Assembly (NCBI GenBank): GCA_019090895.1
Contig: JAHRVB010000106.1
Location: 1 to 39,603 of the forward strand
Length of the DNA stretch: 39,603 nucleotides
DNA from: Kangiellaceae bacterium
GTDB taxonomy: Bacteria; Pseudomonadota; Gammaproteobacteria; Enterobacterales; Kangiellaceae
Direction: 5' to 3'
In this document: positions 1 through 10,856 of the stretch, one piece after another
How the letters are laid out: every line of letters starts with the position of its first letter
How positions within the stretch are numbered: the stretch's first letter is position 1
The notes under the pieces: generated by a model
Told to the model about the DNA's origin: nothing
Database searches by the model: none
Seen by the model: the letters and a program-made list of their open reading frames with translations, nothing else
Translations under genes and position numbers: made by a program

Positions 1-2906
<2,906 letters not shown>

Positions 2907-2942
2907 CTTTTAGAAACTGTCGTTAAATTTTGGAGTAATAAA

Positions 2943-3254
2943 ATGTTAAAACCGACGCTCTTAGTTTTCGGGCTACTAGTAGCTTTTAGTTACATTGGCA
3001 ATACTTTAGCCGCTGGCGATGTTGCCGCTGGTAAAAAGAAGGCTGGGATTTGTATTGGATGTCATGGTGTCGCCGGCATTAGTATGATACCTACATATCC
3101 TAACTTGGCAGGACAGAAGGCTGGGTATACAGTTAAGCAATTAAAAGCGTTTAGAGACAAGACACGCAAAGATATGGCTATGTCCAGTATGTCTGAAAGT
3201 CTAACAGATGAAGACATACAAAATTTAGCTGCGTATTATGCAAGTTTAAAATAG
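2943..3254 (+). CDS. Small periplasmic class I cytochrome c (c553/c4-like, monohaem)
   Basis: A 103-residue exported electron carrier. Residues 1-24 form a signal peptide ending ALAA-like (TLAA^GD). One haem-attachment motif CIGCH lies at 37-41, with His41 as the proximal ligand. The segment PTYPNLAGQ after the haem and a Met-rich stretch (M78, M80, M83) are typical of c553/c4-type domains, and one of these Met residues should be the sixth haem ligand. The C-terminal helix DEDIQNLAAYYASL is the usual last helix. GGAGT sits 6 bases before the ATG. It follows gyrB by 36 bases and is convergent with gmhB. The redox partner cannot be told from sequence. Confidence 0.88.
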   Translation: MLKPTLLVFGLLVAFSYIGNTLAAGDVAAGKKKAGICIGCHGVAGISMIPTYPNLAGQKAGYTVKQLKAFRDKTRKDMAMSSMSESLTDEDIQNLAAYYASLK

Positions 3255-3302
3255 AAGTGTTGTTGAGTAGTTCAATTATCAACAAGCTGCTTAATATCAA
3301 AC

Positions 3303-3857
3303 TTATTTCGTACTGTTAGTTAGGTGTTTAACAAACGCTTCTAAATTAGAAAAAACACTGAGCGATTTTGAAAGTTCAGTGATCTTTGCTGTTTCTCTAC
3401 CTTTACCTGTCAATACAAGAGCTGGCTTACAATTAGCATTATTAGCGCACTTTATATCTGACAAGCTATCACCGACAAACCAGGTTTCATGAGTATTGGC
3501 CGAAAATTGTTTGATCAACCTGGTTAACATTCCTGGATTTGGTTTTCGATTAGGGCCTGGGTTGTCAGGATGATCGGAGCAAAATTCAATTGCGTCTATG
3601 TGACCTCCATAGTTAGCAAGTGCTAACTCCATTTTTTTGTGCATCATTGTAAGTGTTAATGTATCAAAGTAACCGCGTGCTATTCCCGATTGATTGGTCG
3701 CAACTGCTACTTTGTAACCCGCACGGTTAAGCGCAGCAATAGCTCGCAGGCTAGATTCTATAGGAACCCATTCCTCAGCTGATTTTATGTACTGGTCTGA
3801 ATCTAAGTTAATCACTCCATCTCTATCCAGAATGACTAACTTTTGTTGGAGGGCCAT
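3303..3857 (-). CDS. gmhB: D-glycero-D-manno-heptose-1,7-bisphosphate 7-phosphatase (GmhB-like HAD phosphatase)
   Basis: HAD-family phosphatase expected to remove the 7-phosphate in ADP-heptose synthesis for the LPS inner core. The nucleophile and general acid are Asp11 and Asp13 in DRDGVIN; ATNQSG (53-58) is HAD motif II, RKPNPGM (104-110) follows, and VGDSLSDI (128-135) is motif IV. Length (184) is normal. Oddity: the zinc loop of E. coli GmhB (C-P-H ... C-x-C before RKP) is reduced to CSDH...GPNRKP, so only Cys93 and perhaps His96 remain and the CxC pair is gone. The ATG lies 5 bases after the glyS stop, so translation is probably coupled. The glyQ-glyS-gmhB order is the same as in Pseudomonas. 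Confidence 0.9.
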   Translation of the reverse strand: MALQQKLVILDRDGVINLDSDQYIKSAEEWVPIESSLRAIAALNRAGYKVAVATNQSGIARGYFDTLTLTMMHKKMELALANYGGHIDAIEFCSDHPDNPGPNRKPNPGMLTRLIKQFSANTHETWFVGDSLSDIKCANNANCKPALVLTGKGRETAKITELSKSLSVFSNLEAFVKHLTNSTK

Positions 3858-3862
3858 CGTCG

Positions 3863-5956
3863 TTATTTCTGTAATAGTGAAATATCGGCGATACCAATAA
3901 ACAGGTTTCGTAATTCGGAAATTAGTGCCAGTCTATTGTTTCTTACCGCTTGCTCATTGGCATTGATCATCACACTATCAAAAAATTTGTTAACAACGTC
4001 TTTCATTCCCGCTAATTTGTCTAACGCTGCGCCATAATTAGCGTCTGCAACCTGGTCCGATACAAATCCTTTCATGCTAGATATTGTGTTGAATAGTTGT
4101 GTTTCTTCAGTACCAAAGAGCTCTTTATTAATCACAACATCTTCAGATTCAAAGTTAGACTTCTCTAATATATTCTTTACTCGTTTATTAGCCTCAGCGA
4201 GATCGCTACTCTCAATTTTTTGACTAAAGAGGTGAACCGCATTAATCCGAGCTTCTACGTCCGTAGGTTTTGATATCTTTAAGGTTTGAACAGACTTAAT
4301 GATAGGAATAGCAATGCCCTTGTCTTGATACAGCGCCGATGCTCTGGCATAAATAAACGAGAGTAACTCTTTTTTTGTATCAGTTTTGAGAGTGATTAAT
4401 GTTGACTGCTGATAGCTCAATAAAGATTGCTCTATTAATTCTTCAAGATCAAGGTCTAGCTTATTTTCTGTAATCAGTCTTAAAACACCCAATGATGCTC
4501 TACGTAATGCAAATGGATCTTTAGCACCCGTTGGAAGTTGACCAATACCAAATATACCAACCAAAGTATCTACGCGGTCAGAAATTGAAAGAATAGTGCC
4601 GACTTGAGACTTGGGTAGTTTGTCACCAGCAAAGCGAGGCATATAGATTTCATCCATTGCCGCCGCTACATCGGCATGTTCACCATCTTTGATTGCATAG
4701 TAGCGCCCCATAATTCCTTGTAAATCACTAAACTCACCGACCATGTTTGTCATTAAATCACACTTACATAGTTCGGATGCACGAGAAACCAAAGCAGCAT
4801 CTGCATTTAGTGATTTCGCAATAGATGATGATAAACTTCCGATTCTCTGACTTTTATCGTATACAGAGCCTAGTTTTGTTTGAAAAACCACCTTTTTAAG
4901 TTTCTCTACATAAAAATCTAACGGATTTCTTCGATCCGAATCATAGAAGAATTTCGCATCAGCTAAGCGAGGTCTAATTACCTTTTCGTTACCATCAACG
5001 ACTGATTGTGAGTTACGGCTTTCAATGTTGGCAATCGTTATAAAGTGAGGCAACAAATCATTATTACTATCGACCAAGTGAAAATACTTTTGATGTTCAG
5101 CCATGGAAGAAACTAGCGCTTCCGAAGGTACATCGAGAAACTCTTTTTCAAAGCTGCCTAAAAGTGCCACCGGCCATTCAACCAGTGCTGCTACCTCTTC
5201 TAAAAGAGATTCTGAAACTACGGCAATAGCATTGATATCTTTAGCAACCTTTTCGACCTGCGTTCTTATTTGAGCTTTTCTCTCTTCAAAACAAGCGACT
5301 ACATACGCTTGTTTTAATGCCTTTTCGTATTGCGTTGCTGAATTGAGTTGGATTTTCTCTGGAGAGTGAAAGCGGTGACCAAAAGTAAAATTGCTTGCTG
5401 ATACACCAAACGCATTCATTTCTACAACAGAGTCTCCAAACAAAGTAGTAATCCAGTGGATCGGGCGACTAAACTGGAATTGTGAATCTCCCCATCTCAT
5501 CGCTTTTGGTACAGGTAATTGATTAATCGCTTTGCTCAGTATTTCTGGTAATAATTCTACGGTTTCTTGGCCTCTTACTTCAGCCACAAAAGCCAATCGT
5601 TCACCCTTGTCCGTCGATTTAGTTGATAAGTCACCAACATCAACACCATTAGATTTTGCGAATCCAATCGCTGCCGGTTTTGGGTTACCATCGCCATCGT
5701 ATGCGGCTGCCACTGCGGGACCTAATTTCTCCACTTGTTTATCAGGTTGAGCGCTATCTAATTGATTGAATCGAATTGCTAACCTGCGAGGAGTCGCAAA
5801 ATATTCACATTGTTCATAATCCAAACCTAACTTATCAAGAGCGCCACTAACTGAATTTAGTAAAGAATTTGCAAGTTTTATGAGTGCTTTAGGTGGTAAC
5901 TCTTCACAACCTAGTTCGAATAGAAAATCTTTTTTTGTCAATTCGTTTGTTTTCAT
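3863..5956 (-). CDS. glyS: Glycyl-tRNA synthetase beta subunit
   Basis: Large subunit of the bacterial alpha2-beta2 type glycyl-tRNA synthetase; it carries tRNA recognition and an HD-like domain, while the alpha subunit carries the catalytic site. The N-terminal FLFELGCEELPPKAL (residues 11-25) is the family signature, followed by ATPRRLAIRF (54-63), an AEHQKYF segment near 288 and GIMGRYYA near 414. The C-terminus is the DALR-type anticodon-binding helix bundle ending in ISELRNLFIGIADISLL. Length 697 versus 689 in E. coli. It starts 2 bases after the glyQ stop, so the subunits are made in step from one transcript. Confidence 0.97.
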   Translation of the reverse strand: MKTNELTKKDFLFELGCEELPPKALIKLANSLLNSVSGALDKLGLDYEQCEYFATPRRLAIRFNQLDSAQPDKQVEKLGPAVAAAYDGDGNPKPAAIGFAKSNGVDVGDLSTKSTDKGERLAFVAEVRGQETVELLPEILSKAINQLPVPKAMRWGDSQFQFSRPIHWITTLFGDSVVEMNAFGVSASNFTFGHRFHSPEKIQLNSATQYEKALKQAYVVACFEERKAQIRTQVEKVAKDINAIAVVSESLLEEVAALVEWPVALLGSFEKEFLDVPSEALVSSMAEHQKYFHLVDSNNDLLPHFITIANIESRNSQSVVDGNEKVIRPRLADAKFFYDSDRRNPLDFYVEKLKKVVFQTKLGSVYDKSQRIGSLSSSIAKSLNADAALVSRASELCKCDLMTNMVGEFSDLQGIMGRYYAIKDGEHADVAAAMDEIYMPRFAGDKLPKSQVGTILSISDRVDTLVGIFGIGQLPTGAKDPFALRRASLGVLRLITENKLDLDLEELIEQSLLSYQQSTLITLKTDTKKELLSFIYARASALYQDKGIAIPIIKSVQTLKISKPTDVEARINAVHLFSQKIESSDLAEANKRVKNILEKSNFESEDVVINKELFGTEETQLFNTISSMKGFVSDQVADANYGAALDKLAGMKDVVNKFFDSVMINANEQAVRNNRLALISELRNLFIGIADISLLQK

Positions 5957-5958
5957 GT

Positions 5959-6912
5959 TCAGTTCCCCTGCTTACCGATAGGAAAACCTAGCGCTTCACG
6001 TGAATCATAATATGCTTGCGCAACTGCTCGAGACAAAGCACGAACCCTCAAAATAAATCGTTGTCGCTCGGTGACAGAAATAGCATGCCGAGCATCAAGT
6101 AGGTTAAATGCATGTGATGCCTTTAGAACCATTTCGTAAGCCGGTAAAGGAAGTTCTTTTTCAATCAATTGTTTGCTTTGGCTTTCACAATAGTCGAAAT
6201 GACCAAACAGATAATCAACGTCTGCGTGTTCGAAATTATAAGTCGATTGTTCGACTTCGTTTTGATGAAATACGTCCTTATAAGTCACCTTGCCTTGAGG
6301 CCCTTCGGTCCAAACAAGATCAAAGATACTATCGACTCCTTGTAAATACATTGCGATTCGTTCTAGGCCATAGGTTATTTCGCCAGTGACAGGCTTACAT
6401 TCGAGTCCGCCAACTTGTTGAAAGTAGGTGAACTGAGTGACTTCCATACCATTTAACCAAATCTCCCAACCAAGTCCCCAGGCGCCTAGAGTAGGGGATT
6501 CCCAGTTATCTTCAACAAAACGAATATCATGTTCAAGTGGATCTATCCCTAGCATTTTTAACGACTCCAAATATAATTCTTGAATATTTTTGGGAGAAGG
6601 TTTTAACACTACTTGATATTGGTAGTAATGCTGGAGTCGGTTTGGGTTTTCACCATAACGTCCATCGGTTGGTCGGCGACAGGGTTGAACATAAGCGGCG
6701 TTCCAAGGTTCTGGCCCAATAGAGCGAAGAAATGTTGAAGGGTGGAAAGTTCCTGCACCGACTTCTATATCAAGCGGTTGGACAATTACACAGCCTTTAT
6801 TCGACCAATATTCTTGTAGCTTCATGATTAACCCCTGAAAAGTATCTGGGGCACCGACTATTCCGCGCTTATTAGAATCAGTTTGATCGATAGGAGTATC
6901 TATATTAGACAA
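5959..6912 (-). CDS. glyQ: Glycyl-tRNA synthetase alpha subunit
   Basis: Catalytic subunit of the tetrameric glycyl-tRNA synthetase. The class II core is obvious: [59 protein letters not shown] and [16 protein letters not shown]. No ATG exists before the conserved region. The frame opens with a TTG at 6945 (328 residues) and has a second TTG at 6912 (317 residues). I chose 6912 because GGAG at 6922-6925 lies 9 bases before it; the 6945 TTG has only a distant AGGGG. Either way there is an N-terminal tail of 22-33 polar residues before the family begins. A -10 box lies at 6980-6985. Confidence 0.95.
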   Translation of the reverse strand: MSNIDTPIDQTDSNKRGIVGAPDTFQGLIMKLQEYWSNKGCVIVQPLDIEVGAGTFHPSTFLRSIGPEPWNAAYVQPCRRPTDGRYGENPNRLQHYYQYQVVLKPSPKNIQELYLESLKMLGIDPLEHDIRFVEDNWESPTLGAWGLGWEIWLNGMEVTQFTYFQQVGGLECKPVTGEITYGLERIAMYLQGVDSIFDLVWTEGPQGKVTYKDVFHQNEVEQSTYNFEHADVDYLFGHFDYCESQSKQLIEKELPLPAYEMVLKASHAFNLLDARHAISVTERQRFILRVRALSRAVAQAYYDSREALGFPIGKQGN

Positions 6913-6979
6913 AATCTTTGTCTCCGAGAGGCTATGTGAACTCAAAGGCTACATTGAGCCCCTATTTTATAAGCTAGCA

Positions 6980-6985
6980 ATTATA
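6980..6985 (-). promoter_or_regulatory. Candidate -10 box for glyQ-glyS-gmhB
   Basis: Read on the minus strand this is a perfect TATAAT, in the 86-base gap between the YchJ-like gene and glyQ. No good -35 is seen at 16-18 bases (GGGATC/GGATCT region). Initiation here would give a leader of about 30-60 bases, depending on which TTG starts GlyQ. Confidence 0.4.
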
Positions 6986-7031
6986 TCAAATCTAATTCTG
7001 TTAGATCCCATAAATTATTGGCTTAATGGGT

Positions 7032-7517
7032 CTATTGACCATGGCATTTCTTGTATTTCTTTCCGCTTAAGCAAAAACAAGGGGTGTTTCGCTGGATTTT
7101 AATGCCTGGAAGGTGCGTACCATCAACATATAACCAGCGGTCGTTTACTTTTAAAAAGTTCGATCGTTCATGGAGTTGTAAAATTGTCGAATCTTCAACT
7201 GAGTGGTAAAAGGCTACAAACTCAACTTGTGATTTAGATACAAAATCAATATCTGCCTTATGTTCGATAATCAATAACCCTACCCATAGAATGTTTCGAT
7301 CAAAATCATCGATTATCGGTTTAGTTTTATTACTATCAACATAATGGGTATCGCATAAATAACCATAATGTTGTGTTTTGAAAGCGGTAAATCGAGAGCG
7401 CATTAACTGTTCTGCATCAAAAGCCCAATGCTTGCCGCTTATTAACGGTTCGCAACACGCAGCAAATTTCCTATTCGACCCGCAAGGGCAAATGAAATTC
7501 TGGCAAATAGAGTTCAT
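7032..7517 (-). CDS. YchJ-like (UPF0225) protein with two SEC-C zinc motifs
   Basis: A 161-residue cytosolic protein with a SEC-C type zinc motif at each end. The N-terminal one is CPCGSNRKFAACC (Cys10, Cys12, Cys21/22); the C-terminal one is CFCLSGKKYKKCH (Cys147, Cys149, Cys158, His159). The middle (RSRFTAFKTQHYGYLCDTH and the VEFVAFY strand) has the NTF2-like fold of the YchJ family. SEC-C motifs bind one zinc and in SecA help contact ribosome and SecB; the role of YchJ itself is not established. It follows mshP by 50 bases in the same direction, so it could be read through from the pilus operon, although its function looks unrelated. It stands where mshQ lies in Vibrio/Shewanella loci. 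Confidence 0.85.
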   Translation of the reverse strand: MNSICQNFICPCGSNRKFAACCEPLISGKHWAFDAEQLMRSRFTAFKTQHYGYLCDTHYVDSNKTKPIIDDFDRNILWVGLLIIEHKADIDFVSKSQVEFVAFYHSVEDSTILQLHERSNFLKVNDRWLYVDGTHLPGIKIQRNTPCFCLSGKKYKKCHGQ

Positions 7518-7567
7518 AGATTTCTACGCAAAAGACAAATCAGATAAAAAGAGTGTATAGAATAAAA

Positions 7568-8023
7568 CTACGGAAAGGATATATTTTTAAGCCGAATTTC
7601 TATTACTCGAGTTGCTTGAAGTGGTTGTCCGTTATTACAAACCCCTTGACTTGAAACACTGTAAAAATTAATTGAATTTATTACCCGAGAACTGCATGTC
7701 GTTGAGGCAGTGCAACCCGATAAACCTGGATTGGTAAAGTTGTAAGTTTGAATAGCACACGCGCCAGCTGACCCATTAACAGGGAATATCGCTAGCGCCT
7801 GTAAGTTAGCACCGGATTCAGCCGCAAAAAAAGCTCGAGTAGAAATCACTTGGTGTGCAACAGATAATGCCGATTGAGAATTGAGTTTCATCAATGCTGC
7901 GGCTAAAAGGCTAACGATGATTATAGTGAATAACAAAAAAGCTAAACTAATACCTTTTTGCTTTGCTGGGCCAAAAGAAGTCTGTTTAGTTTTGTTTAAC
8001 TTTGAATAATATTTAAGGAACAT
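7568..8023 (-). CDS. mshP: MSHA minor pilin/biogenesis protein MshP
   Basis: PilX-like accessory pilin of the MSHA pilus. The prepilin-type leader ends KQKG^ISLAF, followed by a hydrophobic helix (LFTIIIVSLLAAALM). As usual for MshP/PilX the Glu at +5 is absent (Phe here). After the helix comes FFAAESGAN, a hallmark of this family, then a short beta-rich domain with several cysteines that could form disulfides. The frame also has an ATG at 8041 that would overlap mshO by 29 bases; I prefer the ATG at 8023, overlapping by 11. It is the last msh gene; no mshQ follows. Confidence 0.85.
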   Translation of the reverse strand: MFLKYYSKLNKTKQTSFGPAKQKGISLAFLLFTIIIVSLLAAALMKLNSQSALSVAHQVISTRAFFAAESGANLQALAIFPVNGSAGACAIQTYNFTNPGLSGCTASTTCSSRVINSINFYSVSSQGVCNNGQPLQATRVIEIRLKNISFP

Positions 8024-8840
8024 TTCTAACGTGTACCTCATGGAATATATCGAAAGCTTCTTGATTAGCTGATAAAGAGCGACCTCGATTTTGAGCCTTT
8101 AAGTTGATTTGCAACAATCCTGAGCGACTCAAGGTGTCTGGTTGATAATTGAATACGGTTGTATCTGCGGTGAAATCTTGTCCAATTAAACTTCCCCCAC
8201 TCGGCGGAAAAGATTGCGATGTACTGATTCCATAGCCAGAATGCCTCAACATTTGTCCATTAGCATTGTTAAGACAAAAAGACACCGGTCCGCTAAGCAA
8301 AAAGAATCGACTTTGCGGTGACCGACGAGAAAAGTTTGTCGGTGAGATCAAGGTTATTAATACTTGATCGGGATCAGCTGTTGCAGTCACAGAGCTTAAG
8401 GTACCAAGTGTTCCAGTTCCGCTGTAGAGACTTGTAGGGTTGATAGGCATAATTGCAACTAATGAAGAAATACTCGCCACCAAATCATATTCGGCAGCAG
8501 TAAAAGACGAAACATTGCCTGTGGCTGGTAGATCGAAATAGGTAGAGGAGTTTTCAATGGGCATAAACTCAACGCAATGAAATCCAGAGCCAGAGCCCGT
8601 CCTTACACTTTGCGGTAGCGCCTCTCTAATCTCCCTGGATAAACGTTCCATCATCCATTTTCCTGACTGACTTAACCTGTTTCGATCTTTTCCATCGATA
8701 TAACTGAAAACTGTATGACTGGTCAGCCGACCAAGGGACACAGACATAATTCCAAGTAAAACAATGACAATGATTAATTCTAATAAGGTAAAGCCCTTTT
8801 GCTGCTGTATACCAGAAGAAAATTGAAGTGAAGATGACAT
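8013..8840 (-). CDS. mshO: MSHA minor pilin MshO (PilW-like)
   Basis: Type IV prepilin-like protein of 275 residues. The leader ends QQQKG16^FTLLE, with the canonical Gly(-1), Phe(+1) and Glu(+5), followed by IIVIVLLGIMSVSLGRL as the membrane-spanning helix. The long C-terminal beta-rich domain is rich in Ser/Thr/Gly and has Cys residues near 93 and 189. Its position between mshD and mshP, and its size, fit MshO, a minor pilin thought to act in the assembly complex at the pilus tip. The ATG overlaps the mshD stop (TGATG), so translation is coupled. Confidence 0.87.
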   Translation of the reverse strand: MSSSLQFSSGIQQQKGFTLLELIIVIVLLGIMSVSLGRLTSHTVFSYIDGKDRNRLSQSGKWMMERLSREIREALPQSVRTGSGSGFHCVEFMPIENSSTYFDLPATGNVSSFTAAEYDLVASISSLVAIMPINPTSLYSGTGTLGTLSSVTATADPDQVLITLISPTNFSRRSPQSRFFLLSGPVSFCLNNANGQMLRHSGYGISTSQSFPPSGGSLIGQDFTADTTVFNYQPDTLSRSGLLQINLKAQNRGRSLSANQEAFDIFHEVHVRNVP

Positions 8841-9364
8841 CAGAAATTGCCTTTGTATTGGCTAAATACAAAGTTCTCGCCCTGGGGAGCAATAACAGTA
8901 ACATCAACTCTTTTTAAATCCTGATTCGATAAGCCAAAATCAGCTCCCGCATAGCTAACAACGACAGTAACCCGAAAACTATCAAACCCTACACGGTTGT
9001 TTCCAAATGCGTCCTGCGCCGGTTGATCGTCGAGCCCGTTATAATCGTCAACATCGTCGAATAACGAACGATTACCGGCTCCTTCTTCATTGGCTATAGG
9101 ACCACACAATAAAGATGGCAATTGATTGCATCGTTGCGCATTACCGATGGGCGTGTTTTCATCAAATTTTTTTTGAATTATTTCTTCTAAATAAGCCTGG
9201 CCCAATTCGGCAGCTTTAATTTGAAGTACCGAAGAGACTGAGTTTTTTTGATTAGGAGCGAAGATAGAGTAAAAGATAATCATAACAATACTGGTTACCA
9301 CGATTGTAACTATTAGTTCAATTAGTGAGTAACCGGTAACCATTTTATTCGGTAACTTTAACAT
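8840..9364 (-). CDS. mshD: MSHA minor pilin MshD
   Basis: Prepilin-like protein of 174 residues. The cleavage region is VTG11^YSLIE: Gly(-1), an unusual but allowed Tyr at +1, Glu at +5, then a hydrophobic helix (LIVTIVVTSIVMIIFYSIF). The C-terminal domain has a Cys pair at about residues 58 and 66 (RCNQLPSLLC) and an acidic DDVDDYNGLDDQPAQDAFGN stretch, which MshD-type minor pilins commonly share. Its start overlaps the 3' end of mshC by 7 bases. Assignment rests on motif, size and gene order. Confidence 0.85.
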   Translation of the reverse strand: MLKLPNKMVTGYSLIELIVTIVVTSIVMIIFYSIFAPNQKNSVSSVLQIKAAELGQAYLEEIIQKKFDENTPIGNAQRCNQLPSLLCGPIANEEGAGNRSLFDDVDDYNGLDDQPAQDAFGNNRVGFDSFRVTVVVSYAGADFGLSNQDLKRVDVTVIAPQGENFVFSQYKGNF

Positions 9365-9795
9365 CTGTGTACCAAACCGCTTGCTTCAAAACAAACGTTT
9401 AGCGATTCACCACTAGCAATAGTAATCGTTGCTCCAGCGGTTCTGCCTAAACCGTCAAACGAAATGGTCCCAGTGGGTGATAAGCTAATCGAAGAATCAA
9501 CCGTAATTGGAAACTCATTAGCGGCTGAAAAAGTAGCACCATCAACGAGTATATTAATCTGTGAATTTTGAATATCTAAAAGAAAGGCGCGTTGAGAGTC
9601 ATTCATAGCAAGCTGTTGAGTGAGTTGTCCAGCCGCTACCAGCTGTTCGGCTAAAGCGTCTAATCGATAACTTGTTGAAGAAGAAAAACGAGTAAATACA
9701 TAACTACTGAGTATAGCTAATACAATAACAACAATAATCAGCTCTAACAAAGTAAAAGCCACCTGTTTAGAAGGTGGCCTATAAAAGTTGTTCAC
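9358..9795 (-). CDS. mshC: MSHA minor pilin MshC (prepilin site with Ala at -1)
   Basis: Prepilin-like protein of 145 residues between the major pilin and mshD. The N-terminal helix FTLLELIIVVIVLAILSSYVF is a standard type IV pilin helix with Glu at +5. However the residue before the predicted cut is Ala13 (KQVA^FTLLE), not the nearly invariant Gly. The C-terminal CFEASGLVHRC contains a Cys pair that could close the D-loop as in type IV pilins. The ATG follows the mshA stop by 9 bases. Gene order and size support MshC. Confidence 0.85.
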   Translation of the reverse strand: MNNFYRPPSKQVAFTLLELIIVVIVLAILSSYVFTRFSSSTSYRLDALAEQLVAAGQLTQQLAMNDSQRAFLLDIQNSQINILVDGATFSAANEFPITVDSSISLSPTGTISFDGLGRTAGATITIASGESLNVCFEASGLVHRC

Positions 9796-9804
9796 AGTAC
9801 GTTA

Positions 9805-10239
9805 TTAGCAGCCAGTATTGGTGACAACTATACCTGGTGCCGCTATAGCCGTAGCAGCTGTGTAAGTTACTAAACAACTTGCTTGAAGTGTATAAACTCC
9901 AGCTCCACTCGCTGTAATATCGCCAGACAAGTCAAGTGCAGCATCCATTCCAGCGCCTGTCGCAGCAGGGTAACCAAACACAGTATCGACGTTTCCTGTG
10001 CCAATAGCCACAGTTGATGTCGCTAATCCTTCGGTCCCGTCAATTAGAGACTTAGAATATACAAGCGTAGCCGCGCTTCTAATTGACCCTTCAACTCCTT
10101 GAACAACTGAGAGTCTAGCATCAGATTGTAAGTCAACAAATTTTGGTCCTGCAATCGCAGCCATAATTCCAAGAATTACGATCACTACGATCAATTCAAT
10201 TAAAGTAAAACCACTTGCCTTCGGTAAAGATTTATTCAC
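9805..10239 (-). CDS. mshA: MSHA major pilin (MshA)
   Basis: Probable structural subunit of the pilus fibre. I start it at the GTG at 10239, because AGAGGAA lies about 6 bases upstream; the ATG at 10263 would put the Shine-Dalgarno inside the gene and make an overlong leader. From the GTG the leader is 10 residues (NKSLPKASG^FTLIE), with Gly(-1), Phe(+1), Glu(+5), then a pilin helix ending AGPKFVDLQSDAR. The GVEGSIRSAATLVYSKSL segment after the helix is typical of MshA-type pilins. Two C-terminal cysteines (SCLVTYT ... NTGC) should form the D-loop disulfide. It has its own upstream gap of about 100 bases, consistent with an extra promoter for an abundant product. Only one such pilin is present; a separate mshB is missing. 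Confidence 0.88.
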   Translation of the reverse strand: MNKSLPKASGFTLIELIVVIVILGIMAAIAGPKFVDLQSDARLSVVQGVEGSIRSAATLVYSKSLIDGTEGLATSTVAIGTGNVDTVFGYPAATGAGMDAALDLSGDITASGAGVYTLQASCLVTYTAATAIAAPGIVVTNTGC

Positions 10240-10270
10240 AATTCGTTCCTCTAAGTAATGCAAAAATATA

Positions 10271-10298
10271 AAAATATATTCGGTTAGTTGTTGATCAA
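10271..10298 (-). promoter_or_regulatory. Possible internal promoter before mshA
   Basis: The 101 bases between mshF and the mshA GTG are the only real gap inside the pilus operon. On the minus strand TTGATC (10293-10298) is separated by 16 bases from TATTTT (10271-10276); an overlapping alternative is TTTGAT-16-TATATT. Both are weak matches to sigma-70. The inference is that the major pilin gets extra transcription here. Confidence 0.3.
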
Positions 10299-10340
10299 AG
10301 TTTAGTAGAAAAACACCATAAAGCCATAAAAAGTAACAAA

Positions 10341-10856
10341 TTATTTCGTTAAAACAACTTTTCCAGTCGTTGAATGATAACTAAGTTGCATTTGTTGAAT
10401 TTTGAAAGGGTGAAATACACAATTATTATTAGCATCTACTTCAACCCAGTATTCATTTTCTGACCGAGCGACTAACATTTTTGGTTGAAGAGGACCTAGA
10501 ACAAAGCGCCAAACCTGTTGGCAATTCTCGGCACTCATTCCCTTATCACTTTCTCCAATTACTATATCTGTTCCAATCGGAAAACCGTTTTCGTTATAGT
10601 CCAAACCCACATCTTTATCGAACCATCGATCGACTAAATTTTGTTCAATGCTACTAGATTTAAAGCGCATATTTGCGAGCCGAATACCATTCTCAAATGC
10701 GGAAGAATTTAGTCTAAAAGCTTGCCGTTGAAAATCGATGGTTGCTGTCGGTCTTTTTATAAAAAATAAATAAAATAAACCAATAACAACAAAAATAAGC
10801 AAAAACAAATACAAATTGCCGCTTTTTGAACTTGTTGATGTTAGAGAGCTAGCCAC
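10341..10856 (-). CDS. mshF: MSHA biogenesis protein MshF
   Basis: A 171-residue bitopic membrane protein. After about 15 polar residues comes one strongly hydrophobic helix (LYLFLLIFVVIGLFYLFFI, about 15-33), then a soluble domain with LVDRWFDKDVGLDYNENGFPIG and CQQVWRFVLGPLQPK, which fit MshF by position and general features. It starts with a GTG that overlaps the mshG stop by 8 bases. Its biochemical role is not known; in MSHA loci it always lies between the platform gene mshG and the pilins. Confidence 0.78.
   Translation of the reverse strand: MASSLTSTSSKSGNLYLFLLIFVVIGLFYLFFIKRPTATIDFQRQAFRLNSSAFENGIRLANMRFKSSSIEQNLVDRWFDKDVGLDYNENGFPIGTDIVIGESDKGMSAENCQQVWRFVLGPLQPKMLVARSENEYWVEVDANNNCVFHPFKIQQMQLSYHSTTGKVVLTK

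Noticed and set aside
3260-3285. TTGTTGA ... TCAACAA inverted repeat between cytochrome c and gmhB
   Set aside because: Only 7 bp with a 12-base loop, AT-rich, and no T-run on either strand; too weak to call a terminator.
6108-6389. 93-residue frame antisense to glyQ
   Set aside because: Lies wholly in a conserved synthetase gene and has no supporting features.
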